Positions 44,695 through 54,262 are shown, counted from the first letter of the stretch. The stretch is DNA of 64,000 nt from Streptomyces sp. NRRL B-3428 (GCA_000721375.1 JOGW01000003.1:372001-436000); one strand, 5' to 3'. Made by a program: numbers and translations. Notes: generated by a model from the letters alone, not told the origin.

Positions 44695-45462
44695 ATGCGT
44701 CGTAAGCAGTTCGTGACTCTCGCACTCTCCGCCGCGCTGTGCGGTTCGCTGGCCTTCGGCTCCGTCGTGGCAGCCGCGCCCCAGGATCCGACGCCCCCCG
44801 GACTCCCCCCGCTTCCCTCGCTGACCACCCCGCCGCCCGCGGCCCCCGAGCCCTCCCCCAGCGCCACGACCCCCACCCCGTGGTTCACGCTGCCGACCTG
44901 GAGCTGGCCGCCCGCGCCCAACGCGTCCGCCTCACCGACCCCTTCGCCGACCGGGCCCGAGTTCGACCCCGCGTACGACGACAAGTACAAGCGCAAGCAG
45001 CTGGCCACGACCTGGAAGGGCATCGGCAAGTTCGGCAACGGCGCCGGTGACACCGCGGACTTCGCGGGCACCGTGCTGAGCGGCGAGAAGGACAAGAAGG
45101 TCCTGGACGCGCTGGAGGTCAAGGCCAATCTGAGCCTGGACAACCTGCTCGGCGGGTTCGCGGGCGGGCCGCCGAGCTCGCAGCGGGCCGCGGCCTACCG
45201 GGTGCTGGCGGACACCATCCAGAACCTCAAGAAGGAGAACGCGGCCATGAAGGACGCGGGCATCCGCGGCGACCTGGCCGGTCTGATGGTGCACGCCGGG
45301 TTCTCGATGATGCACATGAGCTTCCTGGCCGCCGATGTCTTCATCAACATCGCGTTCGGCATCGTCCAGCAGGTGCTGCCCTTCCCGGTCCCGCAGTTCC
45401 CGGGACTGACGCCGCAGCCGACGAAGACCCCGCAGCCGGCGCAGACCCCCCAGGCTCAGTGA
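44695..45462 (+). CDS. Secreted proline-rich protein coupled to a channel-like gene
   Basis: 255 aa. The signal peptide (M-R-R-K-Q-F, hydrophobic core, A-A-A-P at about 25-28) is followed by a Pro/Ser/Thr-rich wall-spanning stretch to about residue 85. A helical domain follows (about 95-220; D-K-Y-K-R-K-Q-L-A-T-T-W-K-G-I, then a hydrophobic G-F-S-M-M-H-M-S-F-L-A-A-D-V-F-I-N). A Pro/Gln repeat tail (K-T-P-Q-P-A-Q-T-P-Q) ends it. No family is recognised. The stop overlaps the next start (GTGA), so it is made together with the channel-like membrane protein and may be its extracellular partner. Confidence 0.75.
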   Translation: MRRKQFVTLALSAALCGSLAFGSVVAAAPQDPTPPGLPPLPSLTTPPPAAPEPSPSATTPTPWFTLPTWSWPPAPNASASPTPSPTGPEFDPAYDDKYKRKQLATTWKGIGKFGNGAGDTADFAGTVLSGEKDKKVLDALEVKANLSLDNLLGGFAGGPPSSQRAAAYRVLADTIQNLKKENAAMKDAGIRGDLAGLMVHAGFSMMHMSFLAADVFINIAFGIVQQVLPFPVPQFPGLTPQPTKTPQPAQTPQAQ

Positions 45463-46925
45463 GCAACCCCGTACCCCCGCCGCCGCAGGACCCTGGTCCC
45501 GGCACGCCCGCCGACGAGCCGGCGACGGCCGCCGAGGACCAGGCGGCCACCGAGGACCAGGCGGCGGCCACCGAACCGTCGCGCAAGGAGCCCGAGACCC
45601 CGGCGAACGGCATCTGGCCGCGCCGCCTCGAGCGGGCGAACTGGGCACTGCTCGGCCTGACCGCTGTCGCCACGGTCGTGACTGCACTGCGGTACTTCGG
45701 CGAGGAGGTGGACGCGGGGCACACCCAGCGCGACGGCTGGGCGCCGGTCCTCGTCTGCGCCGTCCTGTTCGCGCTGAGCCTGGCGGCGGCGCTCATCCGG
45801 CCCTTCCTGCTCACCACCAAGCGGTGCGTGCTGATGTCGTTCACGGCCACCGTGGTGTTCGTGGTGGCCACGCTGACGATCTGGCAGATCGTCGACAAGG
45901 ACAAGAACATCAACACGATCGTCGGCACCGCCGTGACCTCGGACGCGCAGACCAAGAAGCTGCTCGGGGACTACTTCGGCCCGAAGGTGATGAGCCAGCT
46001 GAAGCTCATCCCGACCGGTCTGTTCATCCAGGGCGCGAAGTTCACGGGCCCGCAGGAGGTCGAGGTCAACGGGTACGTGTGGCAGCGCTACACCAAGAAC
46101 ATCCCGGAGACCAGCCGCGCGGTGACCTTCCCCGAGGCGCCCGACGGCTACTCGATGGACGAGGTCTACAAGGTGGATCTGCCCAACGGGCAGCAGGTGC
46201 GCGGCTGGCACTTCAACCTGACCCTGCGGCAGAAGTTCAGCTACTCCAACTACCCGCTGGACAAGCAGAACATCTGGCTGAGGATGTGGACGGTCAGTGC
46301 GTTCGAGCCCGAGATGCTGGTGCCGGACTTCTCCTCGTACCCGCCGTGGAAGTTCGACCGGCTCGGCCTGGACAGCTCCATCGTCTCCGAGGGCTGGAAC
46401 CCGTACTACACGGCGTACAGCTATCAGGAGCACGAGTACTCGATGACCTATGGCGTCCGGTCCTTCGACGGGCCCAACGTCAAGGCGCCGGACATGTACT
46501 TCAACATCGGTGTCGCCCGCGCCTATGTGGCGCCGCTGGCCGGAAAGCTGCTGCAGTCGCTGTTCATCGCCGCGATCATGTTCCTGACGCTCTTCGTGTA
46601 CACGAAGGACGAGGGGCGCAATCCGCGCTTCGGGTTCTCGACCTGGACGGCGATCTCGTTCGCCGTATCGCTGCTGCTCGTGGTGGTGGTCGACCAGACG
46701 CAGATCCGGGAGATCGTCGGCGGCACGTCGCTCAGCTATATGGAGTTCTTCGCCATCGCCCAGTACGTGACCATCATGGGCGTCTTCGCCAACGCGATCA
46801 TTCTCGGTACCGAGGTCAAGATCCGGGCGCTGGAGTGGCGTGACAACCTGCTGCCGACACTTCTGTACTGGCCGGTCCTGATCGGCCTGTTCTTCCTGTT
46901 CACGGTGCTGGTGTTCGCCAGTTAG
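45459..46925 (+). CDS. Membrane protein with pentameric ligand-gated channel-like architecture
   Basis: 488 aa. After a disordered acidic/proline-rich start come two or three helices (about 60-145). A large extracytoplasmic domain (about 150-360) contains F-S-Y-S-N-Y265-P-L-D268-K-Q-N-I-W, like the F-P-F-D-x-Q of Cys-loop receptors. Four closely spaced helices end the protein (about 365-390, 395-415, 425-450, 460-485). A beta-rich domain followed by exactly four helices is the pLGIC plan, but the paired cysteines are missing and the N-terminal helices are extra. Family membership is inference. Translationally coupled to the secreted protein upstream. Confidence 0.7.
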   Translation: MSNPVPPPPQDPGPGTPADEPATAAEDQAATEDQAAATEPSRKEPETPANGIWPRRLERANWALLGLTAVATVVTALRYFGEEVDAGHTQRDGWAPVLVCAVLFALSLAAALIRPFLLTTKRCVLMSFTATVVFVVATLTIWQIVDKDKNINTIVGTAVTSDAQTKKLLGDYFGPKVMSQLKLIPTGLFIQGAKFTGPQEVEVNGYVWQRYTKNIPETSRAVTFPEAPDGYSMDEVYKVDLPNGQQVRGWHFNLTLRQKFSYSNYPLDKQNIWLRMWTVSAFEPEMLVPDFSSYPPWKFDRLGLDSSIVSEGWNPYYTAYSYQEHEYSMTYGVRSFDGPNVKAPDMYFNIGVARAYVAPLAGKLLQSLFIAAIMFLTLFVYTKDEGRNPRFGFSTWTAISFAVSLLLVVVVDQTQIREIVGGTSLSYMEFFAIAQYVTIMGVFANAIILGTEVKIRALEWRDNLLPTLLYWPVLIGLFFLFTVLVFAS

Positions 46926-46934
46926 GCCGGAGGC

Positions 46935-46981
46935 AGACGCAGAAGGGGCCGCGCACGAGCTGCGCGGCCCCTTCTGCGTCT
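46935..46981. terminator. Very long terminator hairpin
   Basis: Perfect 21-base stem (starts AGACGCAGAAGGGGCC) with a five-base CGAGC loop. It lies between the channel-like gene and the convergent protease gene. Confidence 0.93.
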
Positions 46982-46992
46982 GTACGAGACGG

Positions 46993-47910
46993 CTACTTCT
47001 TCTCCTCCTGCGCGAACAGCTCACGCGCCTTCCCCGTGAACACCGCGCCCCACGCCGAGCGCTCGAAGGCCGGGTCCTTGGGGCGGGAGCTGGTCACGGC
47101 GACCTGGACGTCCTCGCCCTGGGGGGTGCGGGCGTACCAGGGGCCGCCGCTCGCGCCGTGAGTCATGCGGCACGGGAGCTGTTCGCCGCCCTTGAGGCGT
47201 TCGTCGGTGAGGACGGTGGCCGGGCCCGAGCAGTACTGCAGGGATTCGCCGTCGTACGGCTTGTCGACCGGGTAGCCGAGCGCCGTCTTCTCGCCCGCGA
47301 CCGGCTCGAAGACCACGCGCCGGGCGCCGGTGACGTCTTCGACCCGGCGGCCCTTTTCGTCGGGGCCGAGGTAGAGGAAGGCGAAGTCGTCCTCGTGGTC
47401 CTCGACGCTCTGCCAGCCCTCGGTGACTCCACCGGACTTGGCCGCGTAACTCCCGTACGGCTTCTGGCCCTTGTCGTATCCGGGGACGAAGAGCATCCGC
47501 TTCATCCAGCCGCCCGCGGCCTTCAGGTACACGCAGTGCGCGGCCGTGACGATCACGCTGCGGTTGGCGGACTTCACCACGGCCGCGGTGCACGAGGCGT
47601 CGCGGTCGGCGCCGCCCTCCTGGGCCGGGCGGATCGTCAGGAAGAGCTTTCCGACGTTGCGGACGGGCTCGGCACCGAGGGTCCAGGGGACGCCGTCGGG
47701 TGCACCGTCCTCAGGAGCTCGGGCCTCAGGAGCTCGGGCCTCAGGCGCTTGACCCTCAGGCGCCTGGGTCGCGGCCGCGCGCATACGGTCCGGGGTCCAG
47801 TACGCGCGGACCGCGGCGTCCGTGGCGTCGGGGACATGGGCCGCAGGGGCCGATGGAGTGAGCGTGGTCGCAGCGAGTGCGGTTGCGACCACGGAGAGTA
47901 TGGAGATCAT
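46993..47910 (-). CDS. Secreted trypsin-like serine protease
   Basis: 305 aa. A signal peptide (M-I-S-I-L-S-V-V-A-T-A-L-A-A-T) is followed by a pro-region containing a short repeat (A-P-E-x-x-A-P-E, from 15- to 18-base DNA repeats near 47708-47762). The protease domain shows the triad: V-T-A-A-H-C-V (His), D-D-F-A-F-L-Y-L-G (Asp) and T-H-G-A-S-G-G-P-W (Ser). It resembles V8/glutamyl-endopeptidase-like extracellular proteases of actinomycetes. ATG 47910 is chosen as the start of the signal sequence, with a GAGG before it. Specificity unknown. Confidence 0.87.
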   Translation of the reverse strand: MISILSVVATALAATTLTPSAPAAHVPDATDAAVRAYWTPDRMRAAATQAPEGQAPEARAPEARAPEDGAPDGVPWTLGAEPVRNVGKLFLTIRPAQEGGADRDASCTAAVVKSANRSVIVTAAHCVYLKAAGGWMKRMLFVPGYDKGQKPYGSYAAKSGGVTEGWQSVEDHEDDFAFLYLGPDEKGRRVEDVTGARRVVFEPVAGEKTALGYPVDKPYDGESLQYCSGPATVLTDERLKGGEQLPCRMTHGASGGPWYARTPQGEDVQVAVTSSRPKDPAFERSAWGAVFTGKARELFAQEEKK

Positions 47911-48025
47911 GCCTCGAACATAAGGCGACCTGCGGATCGCGGCTCGTCGGAGGGGGCCGCTGCGGGAATAGCGGGTTCCCGGCCGATGCTCTCGGTAACA
48001 GTGACGGCTACAGGAGGCACGGGCG

Positions 48026-49423
48026 ATGGCGCACGACGCGGGTGAGTACCGGATCGAGCACGACTCCATGGGCGAGGTACGGGTCCCCGCACACGCCAAG
48101 TGGCGCGCGCAGACACAGCGCGCCGTGCAGAACTTCCCGGTCTCCGGGCAGCGCATCGAGCGCGCCCACATCCGTGCGCTCGCGCAGATCAAGGGCGCCG
48201 CGGCCAAGGTGAACGCCTCGCTCGGCGTGGTCGACAAGGACATCGCGGAGGCCATCGAGTCCGCGGCGGCCGAGGTCGCCGAGGGGCGCTGGGACGAGCA
48301 CTTCCCGGTGGACGTGTTCCAGACCGGGTCGGGCACCTCGTCCAACATGAACACCAACGAGGTGATCGCGACCCTCGCGACCGAGCGGCTCGGACGGGAC
48401 GTCCATCCGAACGACCACGTGAACGCCTCGCAGTCGTCGAACGACGTCTTCCCGTCCTCCATCCACATCGCCGCCACCGAGGCCGTCACCCGGGATCTGA
48501 TTCCGGCCCTGGAGCATCTCGAAGCAGCCCTCACCCGCAAGTCCGCCGAGTTCGCCGAGGTCGTGAAGTCCGGGCGTACGCATCTGATGGACGCGACGCC
48601 CGTCACCCTCGGCCAGGAATTCGGCGGGTACGCGGCCCAAGTCCGCTACGGCGTCGAGCGGTTGAAGGCCTCCCTCCCCCGGCTCGCGGAGCTGCCGCTC
48701 GGCGGGACCGCGGTCGGCACCGGCATCAACACCCCGGCCGGCTTCTCGGCCGCGGTGATCGCCGAGGTCGCCGCCGCCACCGGGCTCGCGCTGACCGAGG
48801 CGCGCGACCACTTCGAGGCCCAGGGCGCGCGGGACGGGCTCGTCGAGGCGTCCGGGCAGCTGAAGACCATCGCGGTGGGGCTCACGAAGATCGCCAACGA
48901 TCTGCGCTGGATGGCCTCGGGCCCGCGTACCGGGCTCGCCGAGATCAACCTCCCCGACCTGCAGCCCGGTTCGTCGATCATGCCCGGCAAGGTCAACCCG
49001 GTGATCCCCGAGGCCGTGCTCATGGTCGCGGCCCAGGTCCAGGGCAACGACGTCACGGTCTCCGTGGCGGGCGCGGCCGGCAACTTCGAGCTCAACGTCA
49101 TGCTGCCGGTGCTCGCCAAGAACGTCCTGGAGTCGATCCGGCTGCTCGCCAACGCGTCCCGGCTGCTCGCCGACCGCACGGTGGACGGGATCACCGCGAA
49201 CGTCGAGCGGGCCCGTGAGTACGCCGAGTCCTCGCCGTCCGTCGTCACCCCGCTCAACAAGTACATCGGGTACGAGGAGGCCGCGAAGGTCGCCAAGAAG
49301 TCCCTCGCCGAGCGCAAGACGATTCGGGAGGTAGTGCTCGAATCCGGCTATGTGGAGCGAGGATTGCTGACCGAGGCGCAGCTCGACGAAGCGCTGGATG
49401 TGCTGCGGATGACACGCCCATGA
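48026..49423 (+). CDS. fumC: Class II fumarate hydratase
   Basis: 465 aa, the FumC length. The superfamily signature [12 protein letters not shown] is present near residue 318, along with [21 protein letters not shown] and K-S-G-R-T-H-L-M-D. This iron-free, heat- and oxygen-stable enzyme interconverts fumarate and malate. Having both fumarase classes lets flux continue when the iron-sulfur enzyme is damaged. GGAGG-type site (ACAGGAGGC) before the ATG. Confidence 0.96.
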   Translation: MAHDAGEYRIEHDSMGEVRVPAHAKWRAQTQRAVQNFPVSGQRIERAHIRALAQIKGAAAKVNASLGVVDKDIAEAIESAAAEVAEGRWDEHFPVDVFQTGSGTSSNMNTNEVIATLATERLGRDVHPNDHVNASQSSNDVFPSSIHIAATEAVTRDLIPALEHLEAALTRKSAEFAEVVKSGRTHLMDATPVTLGQEFGGYAAQVRYGVERLKASLPRLAELPLGGTAVGTGINTPAGFSAAVIAEVAAATGLALTEARDHFEAQGARDGLVEASGQLKTIAVGLTKIANDLRWMASGPRTGLAEINLPDLQPGSSIMPGKVNPVIPEAVLMVAAQVQGNDVTVSVAGAAGNFELNVMLPVLAKNVLESIRLLANASRLLADRTVDGITANVERAREYAESSPSVVTPLNKYIGYEEAAKVAKKSLAERKTIREVVLESGYVERGLLTEAQLDEALDVLRMTRP

Positions 49424-49459
49424 CGCCTTCCGTCTGACCTCGCCACCTAATATCTGGTC

Positions 49460-50146
49460 ATGACAGAGCACGGCGAGCACGGTATGAGCACCGACGGAGT
49501 GGAGCGCTGGGCGCCCGGAAGCCACATTCTGTGGCGCTACCGGGAGAACGGCGGGGACGCGATCCACATCTGCCGTCCCGTCACCGTCGTACGCGACACC
49601 GAGGACCTGCTCGCCGTGTGGATGGCCCCCGGCACCGAATGCGTACGGCCGGTGCTCGCCGACGGGACGCCGGTGCACCACGAGCCGCTGGCCACCCGCT
49701 ACACGAAGCCGCGCACGGTGGTGCGCGACCAGTGGCACGGCGCCGGGGTCCTGAAGCTCGCGCGCCCCGGTGAGGCCTGGTCGGTCTGGCTGTTCTGGGA
49801 GTCGGGCTGGCGGTTCAAGAACTTCTACGTCAACCTCGAAGAGCCGCTGGCCCGTTGGTCGGGCGGCGTGGACTCCGAGGACCACTTCCTCGACATCTCC
49901 GTACAGCCGGACCGCAGTTGGCACTGGCGCGACGAGGACGAGTTCGCCCAGGCCCAGCGCGTCGGCCTGATGGACGCAGGTCAGGCGCGCGCGGTGCGGG
50001 CGGCGGGGCGCGCGGCCATCGAAGTCGTACGGGAATGGGGCGCCCCGTTCGCCGACGGCTGGCCGAGGTGGCGGCCCGATCCGGCCTGGCGCCGACCGGT
50101 TCTGCCGGAGGACTGGGATCGTACGCCCGCGCGTGTGTCCACATGA
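49460..50146 (+). CDS. DUF402-domain protein
   Basis: 228 aa. The FomD/Ntdp-like DUF402 barrel is recognisable: V-W-M-A-P-G-T-E-C, a H-G-A-G-V-L-K-L stretch, W-L-F-W-E-S-G-W-R-F-K-N-F-Y-V-N-L-E-E-P near residue 115, and D-H-F-L-D-I-S-V-Q-P-D near 145 (acidic metal ligands). Family members include nucleoside phosphate hydrolases and FomD. Specific substrate unknown. It lies 36 bases after fumC and is probably co-transcribed. The ATG at 49460 is used; a second at 49484 is possible. Confidence 0.85.
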   Translation: MTEHGEHGMSTDGVERWAPGSHILWRYRENGGDAIHICRPVTVVRDTEDLLAVWMAPGTECVRPVLADGTPVHHEPLATRYTKPRTVVRDQWHGAGVLKLARPGEAWSVWLFWESGWRFKNFYVNLEEPLARWSGGVDSEDHFLDISVQPDRSWHWRDEDEFAQAQRVGLMDAGQARAVRAAGRAAIEVVREWGAPFADGWPRWRPDPAWRRPVLPEDWDRTPARVST

Positions 50147-50302
50147 GACCCTTGATGCGCCCCCATGCATCAAACGTAGGATCAACGTCCACAACCATGT
50201 GAAGCATGAATGGAAGTGCTGACTCGCGGGGCTTGCGCACGACTTGACGGAGCGTCACTGAGGGGCGGCAAGGACGTGAACCAAGGCAAGGCGCGGGGCT
50301 CG

Positions 50303-50386
50303 GAGCCGGTGGGCAAACCTCCGCCGTCCGCACGGAGTGCGGGCGTGGCGGCGTCGCCACGCAGGCGGGGGTTTGCCCACCGGCTC
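50303..50386. repeat. 84-base multi-arm palindrome
   Basis: A perfect 17-base outer inverted repeat (GAGCCGGTGGGCAAACC and its complement) encloses two smaller hairpins, one GCGTGGCG/CGCCACGC and one around GTCCGCACGGAGTGCGG. The cloverleaf-like shape resembles REP/BIME or small non-autonomous elements. It sits 27 bases before the SpoIIE-type gene. No flanking target duplication is evident. Confidence 0.75.
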
Positions 50387-50412
50387 TCTACCGACGGACG
50401 GATTCGACACGC

Positions 50413-52506
50413 GTGACGGAGCACCCCACCTCCCACGGCGGCGGCCATGCGCAGGCCGCCGGAGCGACCGGCCCCGCGGAACCCCGCGGGGCGCTGATGC
50501 ATTCCCCCGACAGCACGGACAGCGCGGGTGGCGCCGCCATGTCGTTACCCGCACAGGGTGAGCCGTCCGGGGCCGAGCATGCGCAGGTGCCGGAGGGCGG
50601 GGCGGCCGCGGAGGCCAGGCCCGGGTCGCGGGCCGGTGCGTCGTCGTCAGGTTCGCCCTCGGGCTCGGATGCGGGCCCTTCCTCAGGTCGTACGAAACGG
50701 GGGTCGAAGTCCCCCGCGCGGCGCGCCACCGACCAGGTGCCGCCCGGCAACTCCGGTGACGGCAGCGGTGTTCCGGCCGCTCGCGGCGGTGACAAGATGC
50801 GCCGGGAAGGCGACCGGCTGCGGTTCGTGGGCGCCGCGACCCGGCGGATCGCCCGGGGCATGGACCTCGACGAGATCGTGCTCGGTCTGTGCCGGGCCAC
50901 CGTGCCCACCTTCTCCGACGCGATCCTCGTCTATCTGCGCGATCCGCTGCCGGTCGGCGAGGAGCGTCCCGTCGGGCCCGTGGTGCTGCGCCTTCGCCGT
51001 ACCGACCGGATACCCGACGCCCCCGACGACACGGAGGATTCCGTGACGGACGGGGTCCTGCAGCCCGTGCTCCAGCTCCAGCCGGACGCGGATCCGGCGG
51101 CCGAGCTGTGCGAGGTGCGGGTCGGCGGGGCGCTCGCCGAGGTGCTGCGCGGAGTGCGCCCGGTGTTCGGGGAGTCCCCGACCGCACGGGCCGCACTGCC
51201 CGAGCTGCTCGGTGAGGAAAGGCTGTTGCCCGGCGGACGACGGGTGATTCTCGCTCCGCTCAGGGGGCGGCGGCGGGTGATCGGGGCGGCGGTGTTCCTG
51301 CGGCGGCCCGAGCGCGCGGCCTTCGAAGGGGACGATCTGCTTGTCGCGGCGCAGCTCGCGACACACACCGCCCTTGGCATCGACAAGGCGGTCCTCTACG
51401 GGCGCGAGGCGTATATCGCCGATGAACTGCAGCGCACGATGCTGCCCGAGACGCTGCCGCAGCCGACGGGTGTGAAGCTCGCGAGCCGCTATCTGCCGGC
51501 CGCCGAGACGGCCCGGGTGGGCGGGGACTGGTACGACGCGATTCCCCTGCCTGGCAGCCGAGTCGCCCTCGTCGTAGGCGATGTCATGGGCCACTCCATG
51601 ACCAGCGCGGCCATCATGGGCCAGCTACGGACCACGGCACAGACCCTCGCCGGTCTCGATCTGCCGCCGCAGGAAGTCCTTCACCACCTCGACGAACAGG
51701 CGCAGCGCCTGGGCTCCGACCGTATGGCCACCTGCCTTTACGCGGTGTACGACCCGGTCGCGCACCGCATCACCATCGCCAACGCGGGCCATCCGCCGCC
51801 CGTGCTGCTGCACATCGGCGGGCGTGCGGAGGTGCTGCGGGTGCCCGCCGGTGCGCCGATCGGGGTGGGCGGGGTCGACTTCGAGGCCGTGGAGCTGGAC
51901 GCTCCCGCCGGGGCGACACTGCTCCTGTACACCGACGGTCTGGTGGAGTCCCGGCTGCGGGACGTGTGGACGGGGATCGAGCAGCTGCGGGAACGGCTCG
52001 CCGCCGCAGCGGAGTTGACCGGTCCCGATCACTCGCCTCCCCTTGAGGCCCTGTGCGACGACGTGCTCGACATGCTCGGTCCCGGCGACCGTGACGACGA
52101 CATCGCGCTGCTCGCGGCCCGCTTCGACGGGATCGCGCCCAGCGATGTCGCGTACTGGTATCTGGAGCCCGAGGACTCCGCGCCCTCGCGTGCACGGCGC
52201 CTTGCGCGGCGGGCCCTTGAGCGCTGGGGCCTCGAATCGCATACGGATGCGGTGGAGCTCCTGGTGAGTGAGGTGGTCACCAACGCGGTGCGTTATGCCT
52301 CACGGCCGATAACGCTCCGGCTCCTTCGGACCGATGTGCTGCGCTGCGAAGTCGTCGACGACGTACCGCAGTTGCCCCGGCTGCGGCAGGCGCGGGCCAC
52401 GGATGAGGGTGGGCGGGGGCTGTATCTGGTCAACCGGCTGGCCCGGCGTTGGGGAGCGACGCGGTTGTCCACCGGGAAGGTGGTCTGGTTCGAGCTGAAC
52501 CGGTAG
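50413..52506 (+). CDS. GAF-SpoIIE (PP2C) phosphatase with C-terminal anti-sigma-factor-like ATPase
   Basis: 697 aa in three parts. A long disordered Gly/Ser/Pro N-terminus (to about 130) is followed by a GAF-like sensor (about 135-330) and a SpoIIE/RsbU phosphatase (about 345-570; G-G-D-W-Y-D, G-D-V-M-G-H, Y-T-D-G-L-V-E, D-R-D-D-D-I-A-L-L). A histidine-kinase-like RsbW ATPase ends it (about 590-697; V-S-E-V-V-T-N-A-V-R-Y, G-R-G-L-Y-L-V). One protein thus carries both opposing activities of a partner-switching system. The GTG start at 50413 follows the multi-arm palindrome. The true start could be internal (ATG near 50497 or 50539), since the N-terminus is low complexity. Confidence 0.9.
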   Translation: MTEHPTSHGGGHAQAAGATGPAEPRGALMHSPDSTDSAGGAAMSLPAQGEPSGAEHAQVPEGGAAAEARPGSRAGASSSGSPSGSDAGPSSGRTKRGSKSPARRATDQVPPGNSGDGSGVPAARGGDKMRREGDRLRFVGAATRRIARGMDLDEIVLGLCRATVPTFSDAILVYLRDPLPVGEERPVGPVVLRLRRTDRIPDAPDDTEDSVTDGVLQPVLQLQPDADPAAELCEVRVGGALAEVLRGVRPVFGESPTARAALPELLGEERLLPGGRRVILAPLRGRRRVIGAAVFLRRPERAAFEGDDLLVAAQLATHTALGIDKAVLYGREAYIADELQRTMLPETLPQPTGVKLASRYLPAAETARVGGDWYDAIPLPGSRVALVVGDVMGHSMTSAAIMGQLRTTAQTLAGLDLPPQEVLHHLDEQAQRLGSDRMATCLYAVYDPVAHRITIANAGHPPPVLLHIGGRAEVLRVPAGAPIGVGGVDFEAVELDAPAGATLLLYTDGLVESRLRDVWTGIEQLRERLAAAAELTGPDHSPPLEALCDDVLDMLGPGDRDDDIALLAARFDGIAPSDVAYWYLEPEDSAPSRARRLARRALERWGLESHTDAVELLVSEVVTNAVRYASRPITLRLLRTDVLRCEVVDDVPQLPRLRQARATDEGGRGLYLVNRLARRWGATRLSTGKVVWFELNR

Positions 52507-52509
52507 CCG

Positions 52510-54030
52510 TCACAGCAGCGTGAGCTGCAGCGTCGCCTTGTACTCCCCCGGCGGTACGTACCCCGGCAGTGTCAGGGACAGTTCGGCGTCCGCCTTGAAC
52601 TTGCCGCCTGTCATCGGGGTGCGCATGTGGTGGCGCATCGTGCAGAGCGAGGCGGCCTGCGGACCCAGGGCGCCGGGCGCGCCCGCCGTCGGGCGGCCCA
52701 CGCTGCCCGGCTTGGCGACACACGAAGGCACCCAACTGACCGCGCTCGCCGGGATCCTGCCCCCGTTGCCGTTCGTCAGGTCCGTGAGCGTCGCCGTCAG
52801 GGACCAGCCGATGTTGCGGCCGCGGCCGTCCGAGACCGTGACGGTGTTGAGGGCTGCGTTCGCGGTGGACCGACCCCCGAGTTCGAGGACGCCGAAGTCG
52901 ACGGAGTTGCCGGCCTGCTTCATCGAGAGCGGGCCGGGCGTGACGTAGGTCCTGAGGGACTGTGCGCCCTGTGTGCCACCTGGGCCGTGGCCGGGGGAGC
53001 TTCCCGTGCTCGGCGAGGCGGACGGGCCCGCGCTCGGATCGCCGTCACCCGCAGCGCCACCCGTGCCGGAGGGGAAGTCGTCGGCCGGGCGTGAGGTGCC
53101 CGGCGAGGGCGTCGCGGTCGGGTCCTCGGGGGCCGTGCCGCCCTGGACCCCCAGCGGGACCACCGCCTCCCGCGCGCCGTCGAAGACGCGCAGCCGGTGC
53201 TCGCCGGACGTCACCATGTCCGCGTCGGCGAGCGTGACCGTCCCGGAGAGCCGGCCGTCGTCGTCCACCTTCAGCGCGTCGGCGGCGAACTTGGCCGGGC
53301 TGCAGCCCGCACCGTCCCGCCCGCACAGCACCGCACGCGGCTTCGCATCGGCCGTCCAGCGCGTGCCGCTCAGGCGCACCGTGCCGCCCGGCGCCACCGA
53401 ACGGTCCGCCACCGCGAGCGTCGCGGCCGGGCGGGGCTCGCCCTGCACGTCGACCGCGGCGACGACATCCGCCCCGGACCGTACGGCACAAGGGTTCTCG
53501 AAGTCGCGGTCGAGGACGCGCGTCACCGTCAGGGTGCGGGTGGGAGTGAGCCGCACCGGTCCTGCGGCATCGAGCGGCATCATGAAGTCGCCTTCGTAGG
53601 CGGGGACTTCGATACGGGCGGGGGCGAGCGGGATGTCCATCGTGGACGGCTTGCCGAAGACCGTGACCACACCGTCGGCGCCACCGGAGAGCGCGAACTC
53701 CATGCCCGCGACGAAGGGCGCGTCGTCCAGCTTCATCGGGCTGGTGGCCAGGGTGGGACCGAGCTCCACCTCGACGTGGACGGCAGCGCCGGGTGCGACC
53801 TCGGCGGGGCTGATCCTGACGGTGATCTTCTGCGGTCCCGTACGGTCGCCCTGGCCCGCGGGGAGCCGGCACTCCATGGTCGGCTCGGTGGTGACACCCG
53901 CAGCGGCCTCCGTCGACGCCTCGGGACTCGGCGACTCGGCCGCACTTGCCGTGCCGACAGTGAAGACGAGCGCGAAGCCCAGAAGGGTGGCGGCGAGGCG
54001 GCGCGGGACCGCAGGTCTTCGCAGCGCCAT
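52510..54030 (-). CDS. Secreted WxL-like surface protein
   Basis: 506 aa. The signal peptide (M-A-L-R-R-P-A-V-P-R-R, hydrophobic, A-S-A-A-E near 30) is followed by immunoglobulin-like beta domains with paired cysteines, including V-A-P-G-G-T-V-R-L-S-G-T-R-W. A Ser/Pro/Thr/Gly linker (about 310-360) precedes a C-terminal domain of WxL type: V-D-F-G-V-L-E-L, then V-S-D-G-R-G-R-N-I-G-W-S-L-T-A-T-L-T-D-L, and Y-K-A-T-L-Q-L-T-L at the end. WxL domains bind peptidoglycan in Firmicutes; use here is inference. The start at 54030 opens the signal peptide. It converges with the SpoIIE-type gene, only three bases apart. Confidence 0.75.
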   Translation of the reverse strand: MALRRPAVPRRLAATLLGFALVFTVGTASAAESPSPEASTEAAAGVTTEPTMECRLPAGQGDRTGPQKITVRISPAEVAPGAAVHVEVELGPTLATSPMKLDDAPFVAGMEFALSGGADGVVTVFGKPSTMDIPLAPARIEVPAYEGDFMMPLDAAGPVRLTPTRTLTVTRVLDRDFENPCAVRSGADVVAAVDVQGEPRPAATLAVADRSVAPGGTVRLSGTRWTADAKPRAVLCGRDGAGCSPAKFAADALKVDDDGRLSGTVTLADADMVTSGEHRLRVFDGAREAVVPLGVQGGTAPEDPTATPSPGTSRPADDFPSGTGGAAGDGDPSAGPSASPSTGSSPGHGPGGTQGAQSLRTYVTPGPLSMKQAGNSVDFGVLELGGRSTANAALNTVTVSDGRGRNIGWSLTATLTDLTNGNGGRIPASAVSWVPSCVAKPGSVGRPTAGAPGALGPQAASLCTMRHHMRTPMTGGKFKADAELSLTLPGYVPPGEYKATLQLTLL

Positions 54031-54215
54031 CAGGAGCCCCCTCGTCCGCATAAGCCGCGTCGGCCGCCAAGCACACACCTTGCGCACAAGCGGCACACAC
54101 ATCTGACGCACATTCAGATGTGCGGGGGCGGAGAAGTCAAGGCAGGTGCGCGGAGTTACCGCAGGGAACCTCGACTCCCGTGCGGAGGGGGCGATTCATC
54201 CGGGCTTACGCAGAC

Positions 54216-54253
54216 GAAGGCGCCCCGAACCGTCAGGGGTTCGGGGCGCCTTC
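54216..54253. terminator. Terminator after the class A PBP gene
   Basis: Perfect 16-base stem GAAGGCGCCCCGAACC / GGTTCGGGGCGCCTTC with a short loop, nine bases past the PBP stop on the minus strand. Confidence 0.92.
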
Positions 54254-54262
54254 GACCGTACG

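Noticed and set aside
42789..45143. 784-aa minus-strand frame across the class I fumarase
   Set aside because: Antisense of the fumarase and secreted-protein genes; low-complexity composition.
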